Part shown: in pieces, positions 10,062 through 20,864 of the stretch
Numbering within the stretch: the stretch's first letter is position 1
Layout of the letters: every line of letters starts with the position of its first letter
DNA from: Plakobranchus ocellatus
Taxonomy: Eukaryota; Mollusca; Gastropoda; Plakobranchidae
Assembly: GCA_019648995.1 (NCBI GenBank)
Contig: BLXT01001417.1
Location: 432,434 to 455,083, forward strand
Direction: 5' to 3'
DNA: 22,650 bases
Notes under the pieces: generated by a model
The model's input: only the letters and a program-made list of their open reading frames with translations
The model's database searches: none
Told to the model about the DNA's origin: nothing
Translations under genes and position numbers: made by a program

Positions 10062-11001
10062 ACATGTACATTTCTAATACATCAGTCATCACTAGATCTA
10101 TTGGGACCATTGGTTGGTTATCTTTCAGCCAAATAAGCTTGCAGTTGCCTCATCATATGAAATAATGTTCACCAGCCTCTTCCATGAGAGACAGCAAGAG
10201 TTTGTCTAACACTGTTAAGCACTTGGGAAAATTTGTATCTTTCTGCCCATCCTTCTCACGCTAAGCCCTTGTTGATAGCAAACCCCAAATCTGATGTCTG
10301 GCAATCAACAAACATGTGAGGCAGAGTAATGAGAGACAGTACTAATGTGTCTCAGCATATACAAGTTTCGCTCAGTCACGGTCACTGTCACAAAGCCAAA
10401 TAGGTGGGCGTGTTGACACAAATGCACACACCCATACAAACAGCAGAGGCTAGTACATTAAAATCTTAACAATCATTGGTGTTTTATTTATTTGCTACTG
10501 TAGGATCTTCACTCTTAGCCCATTTAGAAACCAATCTAACTCAGTTAAAGTTATTCAAGATCCCCCTAGTATTCACCAAAGTGTAAAAATTTGATCAAAA
10601 CCAATAAAGGTGAAGACGTTCCCCTAAATAAAAAGCCCATTATTTTTTTTTTCTTTCTCTCTGTAGAAAAGAAAAGGAGAAAGAAAATAAACAATGAAAA
10701 TTAAATGGCTGCAAAATTTTCCTTCATTTAAGAAAACTGGTGCCTTCCATGTCGGAGATGTTCAGAAGTGACTGCAGTTGTATTATTTTTACTTGGTGAA
10801 TTTCCTTAGTGAATTTTCTTGATGATTTAAAAAGGTATTGACAAAGTCATTGACTTGAGGATCTATCCTGGACTATATCTCTCTCTCTCATTGACCTGCC
10901 TCCTTAAATTTGACACTGACAATAGGTTGTGATAAAGGAACAGATTTTGTTTTTGTAAAAGAGTCGATGAAATAAGTAGTTTCATCTGCCTGGATATTTC
11001 T

Positions 11002-11587
11002 NNNNNNNNNNNNNNNNNNNNNNNNNNNNNNNNNNNNNNNNNNNNNNNNNNNNNNNNNNNNNNNNNNNNNNNNNNNNNNNNNNNNNNNNNNNNNNNNNNN
11101 NNNNNNNNNNNNNNNNNNNNNNNNNNNNNNNNNNNNNNNNNNNNNNNNNNNNNNNNNNNNNNNNNNNNNNNNNNNNNNNNNNNNNNNNNNNNNNNNNNNN
11201 NNNNNNNNNNNNNNNNNNNNNNNNNNNNNNNNNNNNNNNNNNNNNNNNNNNNNNNNNNNNNNNNNNNNNNNNNNNNNNNNNNNNNNNNNNNNNNNNNNNN
11301 NNNNNNNNNNNNNNNNNNNNNNNNNNNNNNNNNNNNNNNNNNNNNNNNNNNNNNNNNNNNNNNNNNNNNNNNNNNNNNNNNNNNNNNNNNNNNNNNNNNN
11401 NNNNNNNNNNNNNNNNNNNNNNNNNNNNNNNNNNNNNNNNNNNNNNNNNNNNNNNNNNNNNNNNNNNNNNNNNNNNNNNNNNNNNNNNNNNNNNNNNNNN
11501 NNNNNNNNNNNNNNNNNNNNNNNNNNNNNNNNNNNNNNNNNNNNNNNNNNNNNNNNNNNNNNNNNNNNNNNNNNNNNNNNNNNNNNN
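11002..11587. other. Assembly gap (586 N)
   Basis: A run of undetermined bases. The open frame spanning it on the minus strand is an artefact of translating N. Confidence 1.
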
Positions 11588-11710
11588 GGATTATTGTGAT
11601 TATTATTACTAAAAAAAAATATTTGCAGTTACAATTATCATTAATGTAATTTTTGTCATTATTATTCCCCAAAAGCTATTGAATATTCATATTCTTCATT
11701 CCCATTCTAG

Positions 11711-11878
11711 GTTGTATGTTGGGATTCTGCTATGGCTGCATTGGGAACAAAAAGCTCTGCAGATGAACCTTCTCATGTTGAGCCAGTACTGGATTTAAAT
11801 GCAGAGGGTGGCCACAGTATGAATGAATTTGCATCAAAGCCAGACTCTTACTTACGAGCAATCAATACCATGTTGCAG
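11711..11878 (+). CDS. SLC12A9: SLC12A9 exon: variable linker of the cytosolic domain
   Basis: The acceptor is TTCCCATTCTAG and the donor GTAATT. It encodes 56 codons in phase 0, beginning VVCWDSAMAALGTKSSADEP and ending FASKPDSYLRAINTMLQ. Only the start (human VVWGEG) and end (human ALARSANALV) can be matched to human; the middle is acidic/serine-rich and low in conservation, as is this region in other SLC12A9 proteins. It was placed by position, phase and splice signals. It has no ATG near its start and is too short for a simple ORF scan. Confidence 0.92.
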
Positions 11879-13295
11879 GTAATTTTTCTTTTCATTCACA
11901 TAAAATGATTTTTTCTCTTGAAAAAAATTCACTCTAAGAGGATGAGCACTTCATGTTTTGGGAACTTTTATGTTTGTTATTCAATTCAAATTGAATTAGT
12001 TGCATGTTGGAATAATATTGAGTAAAATCAATTTTCTAATGGCCAACAAGTTCAAAGAAATAGCTTACTTTTTTTGTTGAGATATTCAAGTTTAAATTGT
12101 TAAATTATAGGAACTCAATAAACATTTTAATCACTTGAACCACTGGAATGCTGAGTAAAAAATTGCTGCTCAGAAAAAGAGGAGATACTATTTGGAGATC
12201 TATATAATTCCTTTTTAAAAATTTTTAATGAAGGGTTTTTAATTCTATTCCTAGATAGGGATTTCCATGTGTTACCTGAATACCTTATTAAATAGTTAAA
12301 TAACATTCTTCTTAATTGGATGAAATCAACCCCACAATGCTCAAGCAGTTAATAGAATATTGTATTGTTCCAAACTAGTTTCCTGTTTCCATAATCAGAA
12401 TCATTAGGGTCAGTGTCAAAACACATGTCTAATTCTATGTCCGAAGAGACTAGTCTAATGAATCAGATGTGGCATACGACTCCTTGATAAACAAGTTTCT
12501 TTTCCCTTTCTTCCAAAAGCTTTTTTTTTAGATAATTCTAAACTCTTAGATCTTAGCTTAGAATCAACATGTCAGTTTTAAGTTTTTGATATTACAACAC
12601 TCATAAAATATAGCTATCGGCTGTTGTTCAAGGAAATGCAAATTTGCGGCTACATTTTAATGCATTCCCGCAGTTTCTTTTCCATTTTGCACAAGAATTT
12701 CAAACAGAGATGCAAAACTAATTTTCAATTGTGAATGTAAGATACAGGTGAAGTAGAATTAATAAAAGAGTTTATCATACTCTCTGGAATTTAGATTGGA
12801 AACACAGAAATCTAAGGAAAAGTGCATTAGATTTTGAAATCTTACATTTTGAATTACTTTTTAGAGATAAGTTTTTTAAATTCTTTTTTAATTAAAAAAA
12901 TATTATTTTTATAAGTACATATCTATAAATTGCTGAAGTGAAAAACTGATCGAACCACATCTCTTGTAAAATAAGCTATGCCTTTTTTGCATATTGGACA
13001 TGCTAATTTTTTAACTCAAAATGACAAGAGCACGAAAAGAAACACTAATATTCTGCACGATTATATAACATGCATGCTGATTCGCACACTATAAACAATA
13101 ACATACCAAGGTATTTTTCTTGAATACATAAAGATACTTTATATATGATCGTAAACTCTTAGCCTGTGCATGCTATATGGGCAAAAGAATGCTGTAACAA
13201 TCTCGGTCTCCTTTCCTTCCTTTTTTTTATGATTATCATATGAACTATATATAAATATCTAATATTTTAATTGTTTGTGACCTTCTTTTGACCAG
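11879..13295 (+). other. SLC12A9: SLC12A9 intron (phase 0)
   Basis: A 1.4 kb, very AT-rich intron with no recognised element. The acceptor is TTCTTTTGACCAG. Confidence 0.85.
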
Positions 13296-13460
13296 GATAA
13301 TTCTTCCCATGCTGCTGTGACCTTCATGTACCTACCACAGCCTCCTACAGAACTGGATGACCAGGCGAGCTATGTGCAGCAACTCACAAAGGTTTCAGAC
13401 TGGCCACAGCCCACTGTGTTTGTGCATGGCCTTCACCCTGTGACCTCCACCACTCTTTGA
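13296..13460 (+). CDS. SLC12A9: SLC12A9 terminal coding exon with stop
   Basis: The acceptor is TTCTTTTGACCAG (ends 13295). It encodes 54 residues and a TGA at 13458-13460. It reads DNSSHAAVTFMYLPQPP, then TELDDQASYVQQLTKVSDWP, and ends QPTVFVHGLHPVTSTTL. Human SLC12A9 has ITALTFLYLPRPP and ends LLVHGVTPVTCTDL, so the protein terminates at the homologous position. The final residues T-T-L fit a class I PDZ-ligand pattern (S/T-x-hydrophobic), as T-D-L does in human; that is only suggestive. Confidence 0.97.
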   Translation, partial: DNSSHAAVTFMYLPQPPTELDDQASYVQQLTKVSDWPQPTVFVHGLHPVTSTTL

Positions 13461-14275
13461 AAAAGTCTGAGCTACCTCACCTGCTTCAGACAATCTTTGG
13501 TCTCTCAGTTTGTCACAACTAGAACGGGTTCCTCTTACCTTGGGAGTAAAGTGCTATTTGTGATACAGGTTTTTTTTTATGTATACATTTAGAAAACATT
13601 AGTTGTAGCATTTGGGAAGGCATTAGTGGTGGTTTGCAAGAAGTTATTTTGTTTACGACCTAGCATTAGAAAAGTGTTTATTTCTTTTCCAGCCTTAAAA
13701 AAAAAGTTTTTTCACTGCCTATATAATATGTAGATTCTTTTCTTTGGTGCATCAAGTTTCCTTAATTCTTTTCATTAATATTTTTACAACCATGTACTGT
13801 AAAGCTCATTTTTAAGTTTTGTTTCCTATGCAAAATTGAAAATAATGCACATCTGCATTCCTAGCAATATTTTCGGAAAAGTTTGAAAGCAGCCTGTGAA
13901 TTGCAGAGTGTTTCCAAAACTTAGTAATGAATTATGGGGAGAATTGAGGTTATTTTATATTTTAATAGTTACCATGTCTTTCCTTCTAAAAAAAAAAGGA
14001 AACGAAACAATCAAAACAAAACAAAACAAACAAAAAACAACAAAACCTTCCCCCAGACATATAAGGCTCCATCATAGAAAGTTAAAAGGGAAAGTGAGTC
14101 CCATGCTTGGTCAAGGGCTTATATAACTCTTAGGTAGCAAAATATCAGGTGCTAAGGTTTGGAAAACCTCCTTGGCTTAGATAAAGAAATGTCAATTTTT
14201 TTTTTCTTTTGGTTAAGTTCAAATGTTTTATCATAAAATATAATAAATAAAAAAAAGCATTCTTTTTTATATACA
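13461..14275 (+). other. SLC12A9: Probable SLC12A9 3' untranslated region
   Basis: Sequence after the stop is AT-rich with no conserved frame and includes an A/C-rich simple tract (about 13988-14045). The first AATAAA hexamers occur at 14242-14251, suggesting cleavage shortly afterwards and a UTR near 0.8 kb. Further hexamers (14712, 15310, 15672) could give longer forms. The end is inferred only. Confidence 0.5.
14242..14251 (+). promoter_or_regulatory. Overlapping polyadenylation hexamers
   Basis: Two overlapping AATAAA hexamers (14242-14247 and 14246-14251) are the first after the SLC12A9 stop. AT-rich DNA produces such hexamers often, so use is unproven. Confidence 0.45.
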
Positions 14276-16222
14276 TTCATGCTTAATGCTTATTATTCCT
14301 TAATGTTATAAATGTGAACAGTCTGTTTCTTATTTCACAATGCCATTTGTTTTTAATCTTACATTCTCTTGCTTACGTATATTTAGAGACACTTTACAAG
14401 AGGCTGTCTTTTAGTTTATTACATTTGAATGTTTATCTTATTTTTTTTTTTATGCTTTTTTACTTGGAAGAAAAGTAAAATTATTTAGTGCAATAGATCC
14501 TCCCCTGACCATATCTTCATCTCATAAATGAGGAGCAAAAGATTCCTCAAACTATACCAAGCCATAAAGAGAGAAAGAACATTATAGCAATTGAACATTT
14601 TACAATTTTTTTATATAAAAATGCTGCCATTCATTTTTTTTTCTTTTCCATTACCGTCAGTATTGCAAAAAAAAAAAAAAAAAAAGGAATCATGAGTATT
14701 GATTTAACCTAAATAAATTTGATGATATGATTTATAAATATTGTTTTAACTTAGAAGTATTATGTGGTATTCACTCTATACTCACTTTGGATGATTTTGG
14801 ACTCGGTTTGGAAGGATTTTTTACTCATTTTGGAGGAACTCTTTGCTCAGTCTGCAAGAATTCTTTATTCAGATTGGAAGATAAGGCAAGAGAAGAACAC
14901 AATTTTGTCACAGTGTAAGCTAGCAAAACAAAATTTTAATTTGAGGATGAAAAAAAAAAGTTGCAAGTCAAAATGAGTTGATGTTAAAGCAAAGTCTACT
15001 TAATTTGATTAGTTCTGAGCATCAAATTATCCTGCAATGTATCATTGCTGAGATCCATCTAATAGGATGAGCAACAGAAACAAGCCTAATAAAAAGCTTT
15101 TTGTGACTTTTGGTATTTTGAATTATCAGGACTGGGTTGAAGTGAACATTGACGTGTCTGAAAATGTGAACTTTGATACTTGTAGTTATCAGGAATTATC
15201 AGCACTGTAAGTGAATACTAATGGATCTGAAAGTGTTATCTGTCTCTACTAACAAGTTCTGGTTGTTTGGAATATCTTTTCTTTTTTTCTTACTTTGAGT
15301 TAATTTTTAAATAAACTTTTCTTATCTAAATTTGTTCTCTTCCCTGTAATGCTCTGTTACAACATGATGCTGATTGGCAAGAAATCTAAAGATCACTATT
15401 TGTAAAGTGGCACCAATCCTATTATATGTCTCTTATCCACAGACTCGTGATGGTTTGATGCAAAAATATTGTATCGCTTTTTTCAAATACTCTTTTTTTT
15501 TTTAAAGACCTATTACTATATTTTTAGTGTATGAGCTGAGGATGATGGACCATGAGCGTTTTCTCTCTATGGCATGTGAAAAAAAATATTTAGGGAGTGA
15601 ACAAGCTTGTCAATTAAAAAAAATGTAATGGTAATTGTATATTCACTTTGCTTTCAGACTGAATTGGGATGAATAAATAGCTAGTAAACATGGAGTTTGT
15701 ATACAACAATGGAAATTTTGTAGGTTTGTCATGAGGAATATGTACATTTCGTTTCATTTTGTCAAATAACAAAATGAATGTCAAATGTTGACAAGCTCCT
15801 TTCCATCTTGCTGAATTAGATGATAAAATTTATATAAGTGGAATCAATATTGGTGTGTCCATGATTGTGTTTCAAGGAGTTAAAATCTGTCGGGTTGAAG
15901 TGCCTTACTTTAATTCTAGCTATCATTCCTGAATTGATCACCATTCCTTTTCAAAACTGTAATCCAATCTGTGGCTTTGATAAGAAAAAAAACAAAACAG
16001 TGTTTCTTTGATATTTTATTTCATGAAAGGAAATATACTTTGTGCCATGCTATGAAAGGTTGATATTGAAAAATGTACAATCTTAATTTATGTATACATG
16101 TGTTTAATGGATCGAAGCAAACAAATGTCTCAATTTATAACGTTAAGTCTTTAGAAAACAATACTTTTGCACTTCAAATAATTTTACACTGATAGTACTA
16201 TTGATATTGCCTTTGTTTTTAG
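14276..16222. other. Non-coding AT-rich region
   Basis: Nearly 2 kb without a convincing gene. It contains an A19 run (14667-14685), a short-period repeat (14781-14884) and further AATAAA hexamers. Two small segments with exon-like borders (15130-15206 and 15528-15575) are discussed under findings; neither joins in phase to its neighbours. Confidence 0.6.
14781..14884. repeat. Degenerate tandem repeat, unit 21-22 bp
   Basis: About five copies of a unit like TTTGGANGATTTTGGACTC follow one another, with the GG marker at 14789, 14810, 14832, (GC) 14854 and 14876. Because the first period is 21, a short open frame runs through it, which I regard as a by-product. Confidence 0.6.
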
Positions 16223-16381
16223 AAGTCAAAGCCAGAGGGAGAGAACCAGTGCTCTGTTCAACATAAGTTCATAAATGTATCTCCTTCTCTCTGGGTTCAT
16301 TCTCTCCCCTCTACTTCTAATGTATTAGTAGACATGCAACAACTTCACCAACACCCACCTCCTTACAACAGTGTCATGGAG
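16223..16381 (+). CDS. Candidate exon, PPPY-containing protein segment (unidentified)
   Basis: The acceptor TTTGTTTTTAG ends at 16222 and donor GTAAAT starts at 16382. Between them is a 159 bp stretch open in frame 1 with exactly 53 codons and clearly higher GC than its flanks. It reads KSKPEGENQCSVQHKF... and ends VDMQQLHQHPPPYNSVME. Proline-rich PPPY matches the WW-domain ligand pattern PPxY. The upstream in-frame codon is a stop (TAG overlapping the acceptor), so it is an internal exon or nothing. I do not recognise the family. It could belong to a separate + strand gene, or be an alternative 3' exon of SLC12A9, whose exon ending at 11878 is also phase 0. No ATG-led open frame of useful size marks it. 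Confidence 0.45.
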
Positions 16382-16708
16382 GTAAATACTTTACCTGTCA
16401 GCTCTATTGAAACCTAATCTAGATTTTAATGAGAGGACATAGAAGATTAGTAGGCAAAAAAAAAAAAAGAAATTAAGTAGCGAATTTGGGGAAATTGATC
16501 TTGTGTTAAAGGAAAAGAAACTCTTTTTGGGTGAGTGGGGGGGATGACACACACCAAATGATGGGTTTGATTTTTCTTCTAGCAGAATATCGTTATCAAT
16601 ATCAGCAGCAAGGTGTCAAAACAAAAATTTGTGATGAGATCCATTTCCATTTGAGCATTTTGGTTTGATTTCTGATGAGGCAACATTTGTCTACATTGAT
16701 GATCTCAG
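16382..16708 (+). other. Putative intron between two candidate exons
   Basis: Sequence from donor GTAAAT to acceptor GATGATCTCAG, 327 bp. It is AT-rich with an A12 tract and a G7 run. Its status depends on the two flanking exon calls. Confidence 0.35.
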
Positions 16709-16774
16709 GCTTTTTGCCCCAGTCAGCCAATGATGGTGCTTGGGCCAAAGGGTTTTTCACAAACCTCGTTATGA
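16709..16774 (+). CDS. Candidate terminal exon ending in QTSL
   Basis: After acceptor GATCTCAG (ends 16708) the phase-0 frame reads AFCPSQPMMVLGPKGFSQTSL then TGA at 16772-16774. It joins in phase to the candidate exon ending at 16381, giving PPPYNSVME-AFCPSQ. Local GC is raised over the same bases. The final T-S-L fits a class I PDZ-ligand pattern. A different frame is also open for about 35 codons, so the choice of frame rests on phase agreement with the upstream exon. Not identified. Confidence 0.38.
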   Translation, partial: AFCPSQPMMVLGPKGFSQTSL

Positions 16775-17667
16775 CTATCTTTTGTCTTTCAAGTCTCTTC
16801 TATAGGCATGGTTAATGAAGCAGTGTAAATTTTATCATGTTATGACAAATCATTCTTTATTTGTGTAATACAAGGATAAATCTGACTGGCCATTTGTGAT
16901 ATAACTTTTTTTTTTTATTAACACCTTTATGGGAAATGCAATTATGCTTATTTTATTGAGATGCGTGACTGCTTTGACCTGGTAACTTAAACTTGCCATT
17001 CCCATCACTAGAGATGGATAATGTACATAACATTGGATGTCAGCTATACAGAAGTGCACAGGGTAGGAAGTTTATATCTTTTTTCTTCTTCTTCCATTCT
17101 TTACCTTTTTTTGGAGGGAAGGAAAAACAGAGGCCAATGGCTTTACAAATTGTTGACAGTTGCTGTGGATGGCTAGTTGTACATTGTGATAGTTTTGCTT
17201 CATACTTCTCTATAGTGTTAATACTTTGACATGTTGTTTGACCTTGGACAGAAGTTTGTTCAGTAAGTGTAGTTCTAGGTTGGGGTTTTGTAGATCTATT
17301 TAGAACTCTCTGAGATGCAGTTGCAATATTTGTCTATTGAGATGACAAAGACCCTGGTATTTTGCCAGCGGGCTTGTTGACTGTCATTTCAAATTTCTAA
17401 ATGAAAAGATACTATAACTGCACTCGTCTTCAATCAAAGCCACTAAAAATTTCATGCTTTTATATCTTTGGTCTATTATATAGCAACTGAATGATTATAT
17501 CCTGCACTGATAGGATTAGTGGGCTGTAGAATTGTGAAACTTTATCACCAGAGACAGATGATTGAGGGGGGAGATTTTAGTTTACCCAAACAAGGAGCCC
17601 TCTGGACCTCTTATCGTCCGAGTAAAAGATTTATGGAATAAAAGTTCTGTTTAGTAAAATCCTGTAA

Positions 17668-17671
<4 letters not shown>

Positions 17672-17746
<75 letters not shown>

Positions 17747-17805
17747 ATTTCTCTTCCTCTCCCTAGATAGATAGATAGATCTACCTGTCTGTCTGTTTAT
17801 CTATC
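17672..17805. repeat. Compound microsatellite: (CT)n, (TAGA)4, (CTGT)n
   Basis: Roughly 40 CT dinucleotides with few interruptions (17672-17755) are followed by four TAGA units and then CTGTCTGTCTGT-like units. Confidence 0.95.
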
Positions 17806-17915
17806 AACAATTTTTATTGCATACTTTTTAAATTAATTGTGCTGACTTTTTAGTTAGTCTGTTTGAAATACTTACAGTTATGAAGTGGAAAAAAAAATGG
17901 AGAAAAACTTGAGAC

Positions 17916-17977
17916 CGCCCAGGTAAGAGGAGGACCTAAGCTACTATCAATGGGGTAAAGTCCACCCCAATAATTAG
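17916..17977. repeat. Diverged direct repeat, copy 1
   Basis: The stretch CGCCCAGGTAAGAGGAGGACC through CCCCAATAAT matches 18252-18312 at most positions, in the same orientation. It is probably a decayed interspersed element; no family is recognised. Confidence 0.45.
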
Positions 17978-18251
17978 GTTTCTGGACCTCCTTTTTCAGT
18001 TGGAGGGTTTTTATCCACCCAGTTAAGAAACACTCTAAACCTTTTATTATTCTGGTGGGAGTTTTCAAGAATAAAAAGAAGTTTGATTTTGAAATGCCAT
18101 ACAATTTATATTCTTATCTTGTCAAATTTTTAAATTGTATTTCAAAGACTTCAGCTGTTTTTTTTTTTTTTTTAAATTGAAGAATTTCATAGAGAGAAGA
18201 ATATTAATAATTGTAAAAGGAAACTTAGTGGGACCAAAATCTCAAATCTTT

Positions 18252-18312
18252 CCACCCAAATAAGAGAAGGGCCTGCGCAGCCATTATTTAGATGGAATGC
18301 ACCTCAATAATC
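18252..18312. repeat. Diverged direct repeat, copy 2
   Basis: CACCCAAATAAGAGAAGGGCC through ACCTCAATAAT aligns with copy 1 about 336 bp upstream. Similar CACCC/CTGGACCTC fragments also occur around 17590 and 17980. Confidence 0.45.
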
Positions 18313-20620
18313 AGTTCCATAAATTATTTGTGGCAATATCATATGGTATCTAGCTCACATCTTTATCAAGGAAAGCCGTTGCATACCCACATTTCCTTTC
18401 TTACAGCCAGTAGGGGTCGGGTACTGTATACCTTGTTTCTGTTTCTTCCTTTCAATTCATTGTTTGTTCATGTTGCAAAAGCAAAACTGCTCGGCAGTAA
18501 GTGTGACCTGACAGCATAAAATGAGTTTATTGTGAGCATTGTCAAATATGAGGTTTTGATAATGTTCAAAAAGCCTTTTGCTTCCCTTTCAAGTGGTGAG
18601 AGAATTTTTTTCGAGCACATCATCCAGCAAAGTTATCAAACTAGCCTGCTTCAAAACTCTCATGAGAGAACCGCATTTAAAGATTAGCAATTATCAATGT
18701 TAAAAAGTCTTTAGCAACCAGAATTTGCTTTTAGATTGATAATCATGATTACATTGCTATATTGGTTTTAAAGTGTTTAGAAATGTTTGGACTTTTGATA
18801 AATGCCAAAAAAATTTATTCGATATATCCAATTTTCTGTACATCTCTGTGCGTGTATTGCGGAAAAATAGCTCATTTTGAGTGGGTGGGTTACAAATGTC
18901 TTTTGTGCTGTGTGTATTGTAAATATCTTTTTTAAATAATGCTGTGATTGAAGCTTTCATGGTGCCTCAAGGGTGGCATGACCTGCAGAGCAATAATGTA
19001 TGCCATGTTGCATATCTCCCATTTTAAAAAAAAAAATTCTTAATAGTTTTTAGAAAGTTAAAAAATATATATATTGATAAGTAATCATCATGATTACTAG
19101 GCAGTATAAACAAAATAACCTAATTTATCTTAGAAAAACCTAGCTGTGTTTATTTATGTCATAAAAAACATAAAGTGTGCTCAGAATAAAAATAGATGAG
19201 TTCAGTTTAGAACTCTTGTCCAGGCTAGTTAGGCCATTTGTTAACAGTGTGATTGTATTTGGATGGGCTGAAAGTCTCACATGATGGTGCTTCTAAACTT
19301 CTTCGGCCATAATAGGCTGTTGCTTTTCTGTTCCAGTGAGGATATTTAGTTTGTGTGCAGGCTCGCTGAATGCAATCAAGTGTTTTTCTCCTGATTAGCC
19401 ATCTTAAATTGTCTTCAATTTTCACTACAATAAGACTGTTTAATTTTGTTTTTCTAGGCATTAAAATCTAAAAAGTGTTTTTCATCACAGTGCGTTTTGT
19501 AAGAGTGATTTTAGTCCCACCAAAATCTTCAAACTGCTGCTTGATGGGAGTGTATATGTGCTCTACTTGTCACAAATGTTTTTGTCAATTCAATATGAAC
19601 AAAACTTGAGACCTTTTCAAAAATTTATTTACATGAATGTACAATGAAACAGGGTCAGACTCTAAGGATCTATTCGGGGATATTCAGCTTTTGATATGGT
19701 TACATTTAAAATTTTGTTTGAAGTCGTTGTTGAAGACAATCAGGTAGGTATGACATTTTGAGAATCTTTAACATAATTGTCACCAGCATCCACTCATTTC
19801 AATTATCTACTATTGGACACGGTACTGGACTTAGATTAATAATCAGCTTAATTTGTCAGTAAAATGATGAACATAAAAAAAAATCCAAAACATTGTTAAT
19901 TGGAGCTGAAAAAAGTTATTAAATATAATATTCACCAGCACCAGAATTACATTGATGAGTACCTATTATTATTACTTTTTGTGTGTGTCTTTTTTTCCTT
20001 TTGATTTTTCCAATCATGAAATATTTATATTGAGTTGTACAGACACTTTATATGATCACACTGTACATTAGTATTGCTAAATCATTCCTTTATACATTTG
20101 ATTGTGCTAATACTGTTTTCCCTTTACCCATATGATTATCAGTGCTTACATTTTTTTTGTTGCTACAATCAGGATTAAATTATGTTGAATTTTTTTTTTA
20201 ATTGCTCTTGAGTCACGATTAAATTTTGTTGCGATTTTCGTGTCAATAATAATATGATTTTCCCACTTATTCCCTTATCTCACCAGAGGTAGCCTGCCAA
20301 TTTATCTTTCATGATGCATTATGATTGATGCTTAATCATTTGTCTATGTGTTGAAATTGGCCTGTGCAGGGAGATTTTAATGCCCCTTGTCAGCAGTTCC
20401 CAACTCTGTAGACTTAGTTAAAATATTGGAGACAATATGTCATGTTTTTTCTAATCATTACTTTTATTAATGTAGCCTTCTCTGAAAGGCTTTTTTTAAA
20501 TGACCTAAAATTACAGAAGTCTAGTCTAAGCCTAAAGCAAAGACTTGTACTACAAAGAGAAACTTTTCAGTAATGCTCTTGTGAGGCAGGGGCATACCTC
20601 TGATTTCATTTGCTGCATTA

Positions 20621-20864
20621 TGTGTTTTTATAACAGTTTAACGAGATTGGAGTTTTGCTGTAACTGGCAGAATAGCAATATGTGTTTTTGTAACAACAGT
20701 TTAACAAGACCTGAAATATGTTGTAACTGGCAGAATAGCAATATACGCTTTTATAACAAGTTTAACAGACGTGAAATTATGTAGTAGTTGTCAAAATAGC
20801 AATATGTGTTTTTGTAATAACACTTTATCAGGACTGGAATTATCTGTAATTGTCAGAACAGCAA
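20621..20864. repeat. Tandem repeat, four copies of a 60-63 bp unit
   Basis: Units start at 20621, 20681, 20744 and 20804, each opening with TGTGTTTTTGTAACA-like sequence and containing TTTAACNAGA and TGTAACTGGCAGAATAGCAA. Copies one to three are closest; the last is more diverged. A short open frame through it arises because the period is a multiple of three. Confidence 0.85.

Larger units (their letters stand above)
9580..11710 (+). other. SLC12A9: SLC12A9 intron (phase 0) containing an assembly gap
   Basis: A 2.1 kb intron interrupted by 586 N. The two flanking exons join as QAKIK-VVCW, which corresponds to human RAEVQEVVWG, so a missing exon in the gap is unlikely. The sequence just right of the gap is ATT/TTA-rich simple sequence, a common cause of assembly gaps. 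Apart from the C-rich run near 10029, I see no gene in it. Confidence 0.85.
1185..13460 (+). other. SLC12A9: SLC12A9 gene, 3' portion (eight exons to the stop codon)
   Basis: This is the gene span of a solute carrier family 12 member 9 (CIP1) orthologue, truncated at its 5' end by the window edge. Eight exons join in phase to 621 residues after a split glycine. Human SLC12A9 is about 914 residues, so the N-terminus and roughly the first six membrane helices are missing. Diagnostic segments along the span are [83 protein letters not shown] and the tail VHGLHPVTSTTL. All match SLC12A9 rather than the NKCC/KCC branch, as I remember those sequences. The family is a membrane transporter of the APC fold. 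The human protein was first described as an NKCC1-interacting protein and has been linked to lysosomal ion and osmotic balance. Intron phases from 5' to 3' are 2, 1, 0, 2, 0, 0, 0. I am very sure of the family, less sure of strict orthology. Confidence 0.95.

Noticed and set aside
10863..11672. 269-codon minus-strand frame
   Set aside because: Created by translating the N gap as open sequence.
16596..16640. Possible exon after TTCTTCTAG with CAG-rich reading
   Set aside because: No usable donor and a stop within about 25 codons; the exon at 16709 joins better.
17012..17061. Short exon-like segment (MDNVHNIGCQLYRSAQ) after CACTAG
   Set aside because: Weak acceptor, weak donor, no phase partner.
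18407..18496. 90 bp between CTTACAG and a GTAAGT donor
   Set aside because: Good splice signals, but two frames are open, the content is low complexity and no neighbour joins in phase.
19225..19461. 78-codon minus-strand frame rich in K/R
   Set aside because: Amino acid use looks coding-like, but there is no domain, no exon borders and no neighbouring exon. Worth a database search only.
20371..20412. GDFNAP peptide resembling the endonuclease motif of LINE elements
   Set aside because: Only about 13 codons before a stop and no other retrotransposon motifs nearby.
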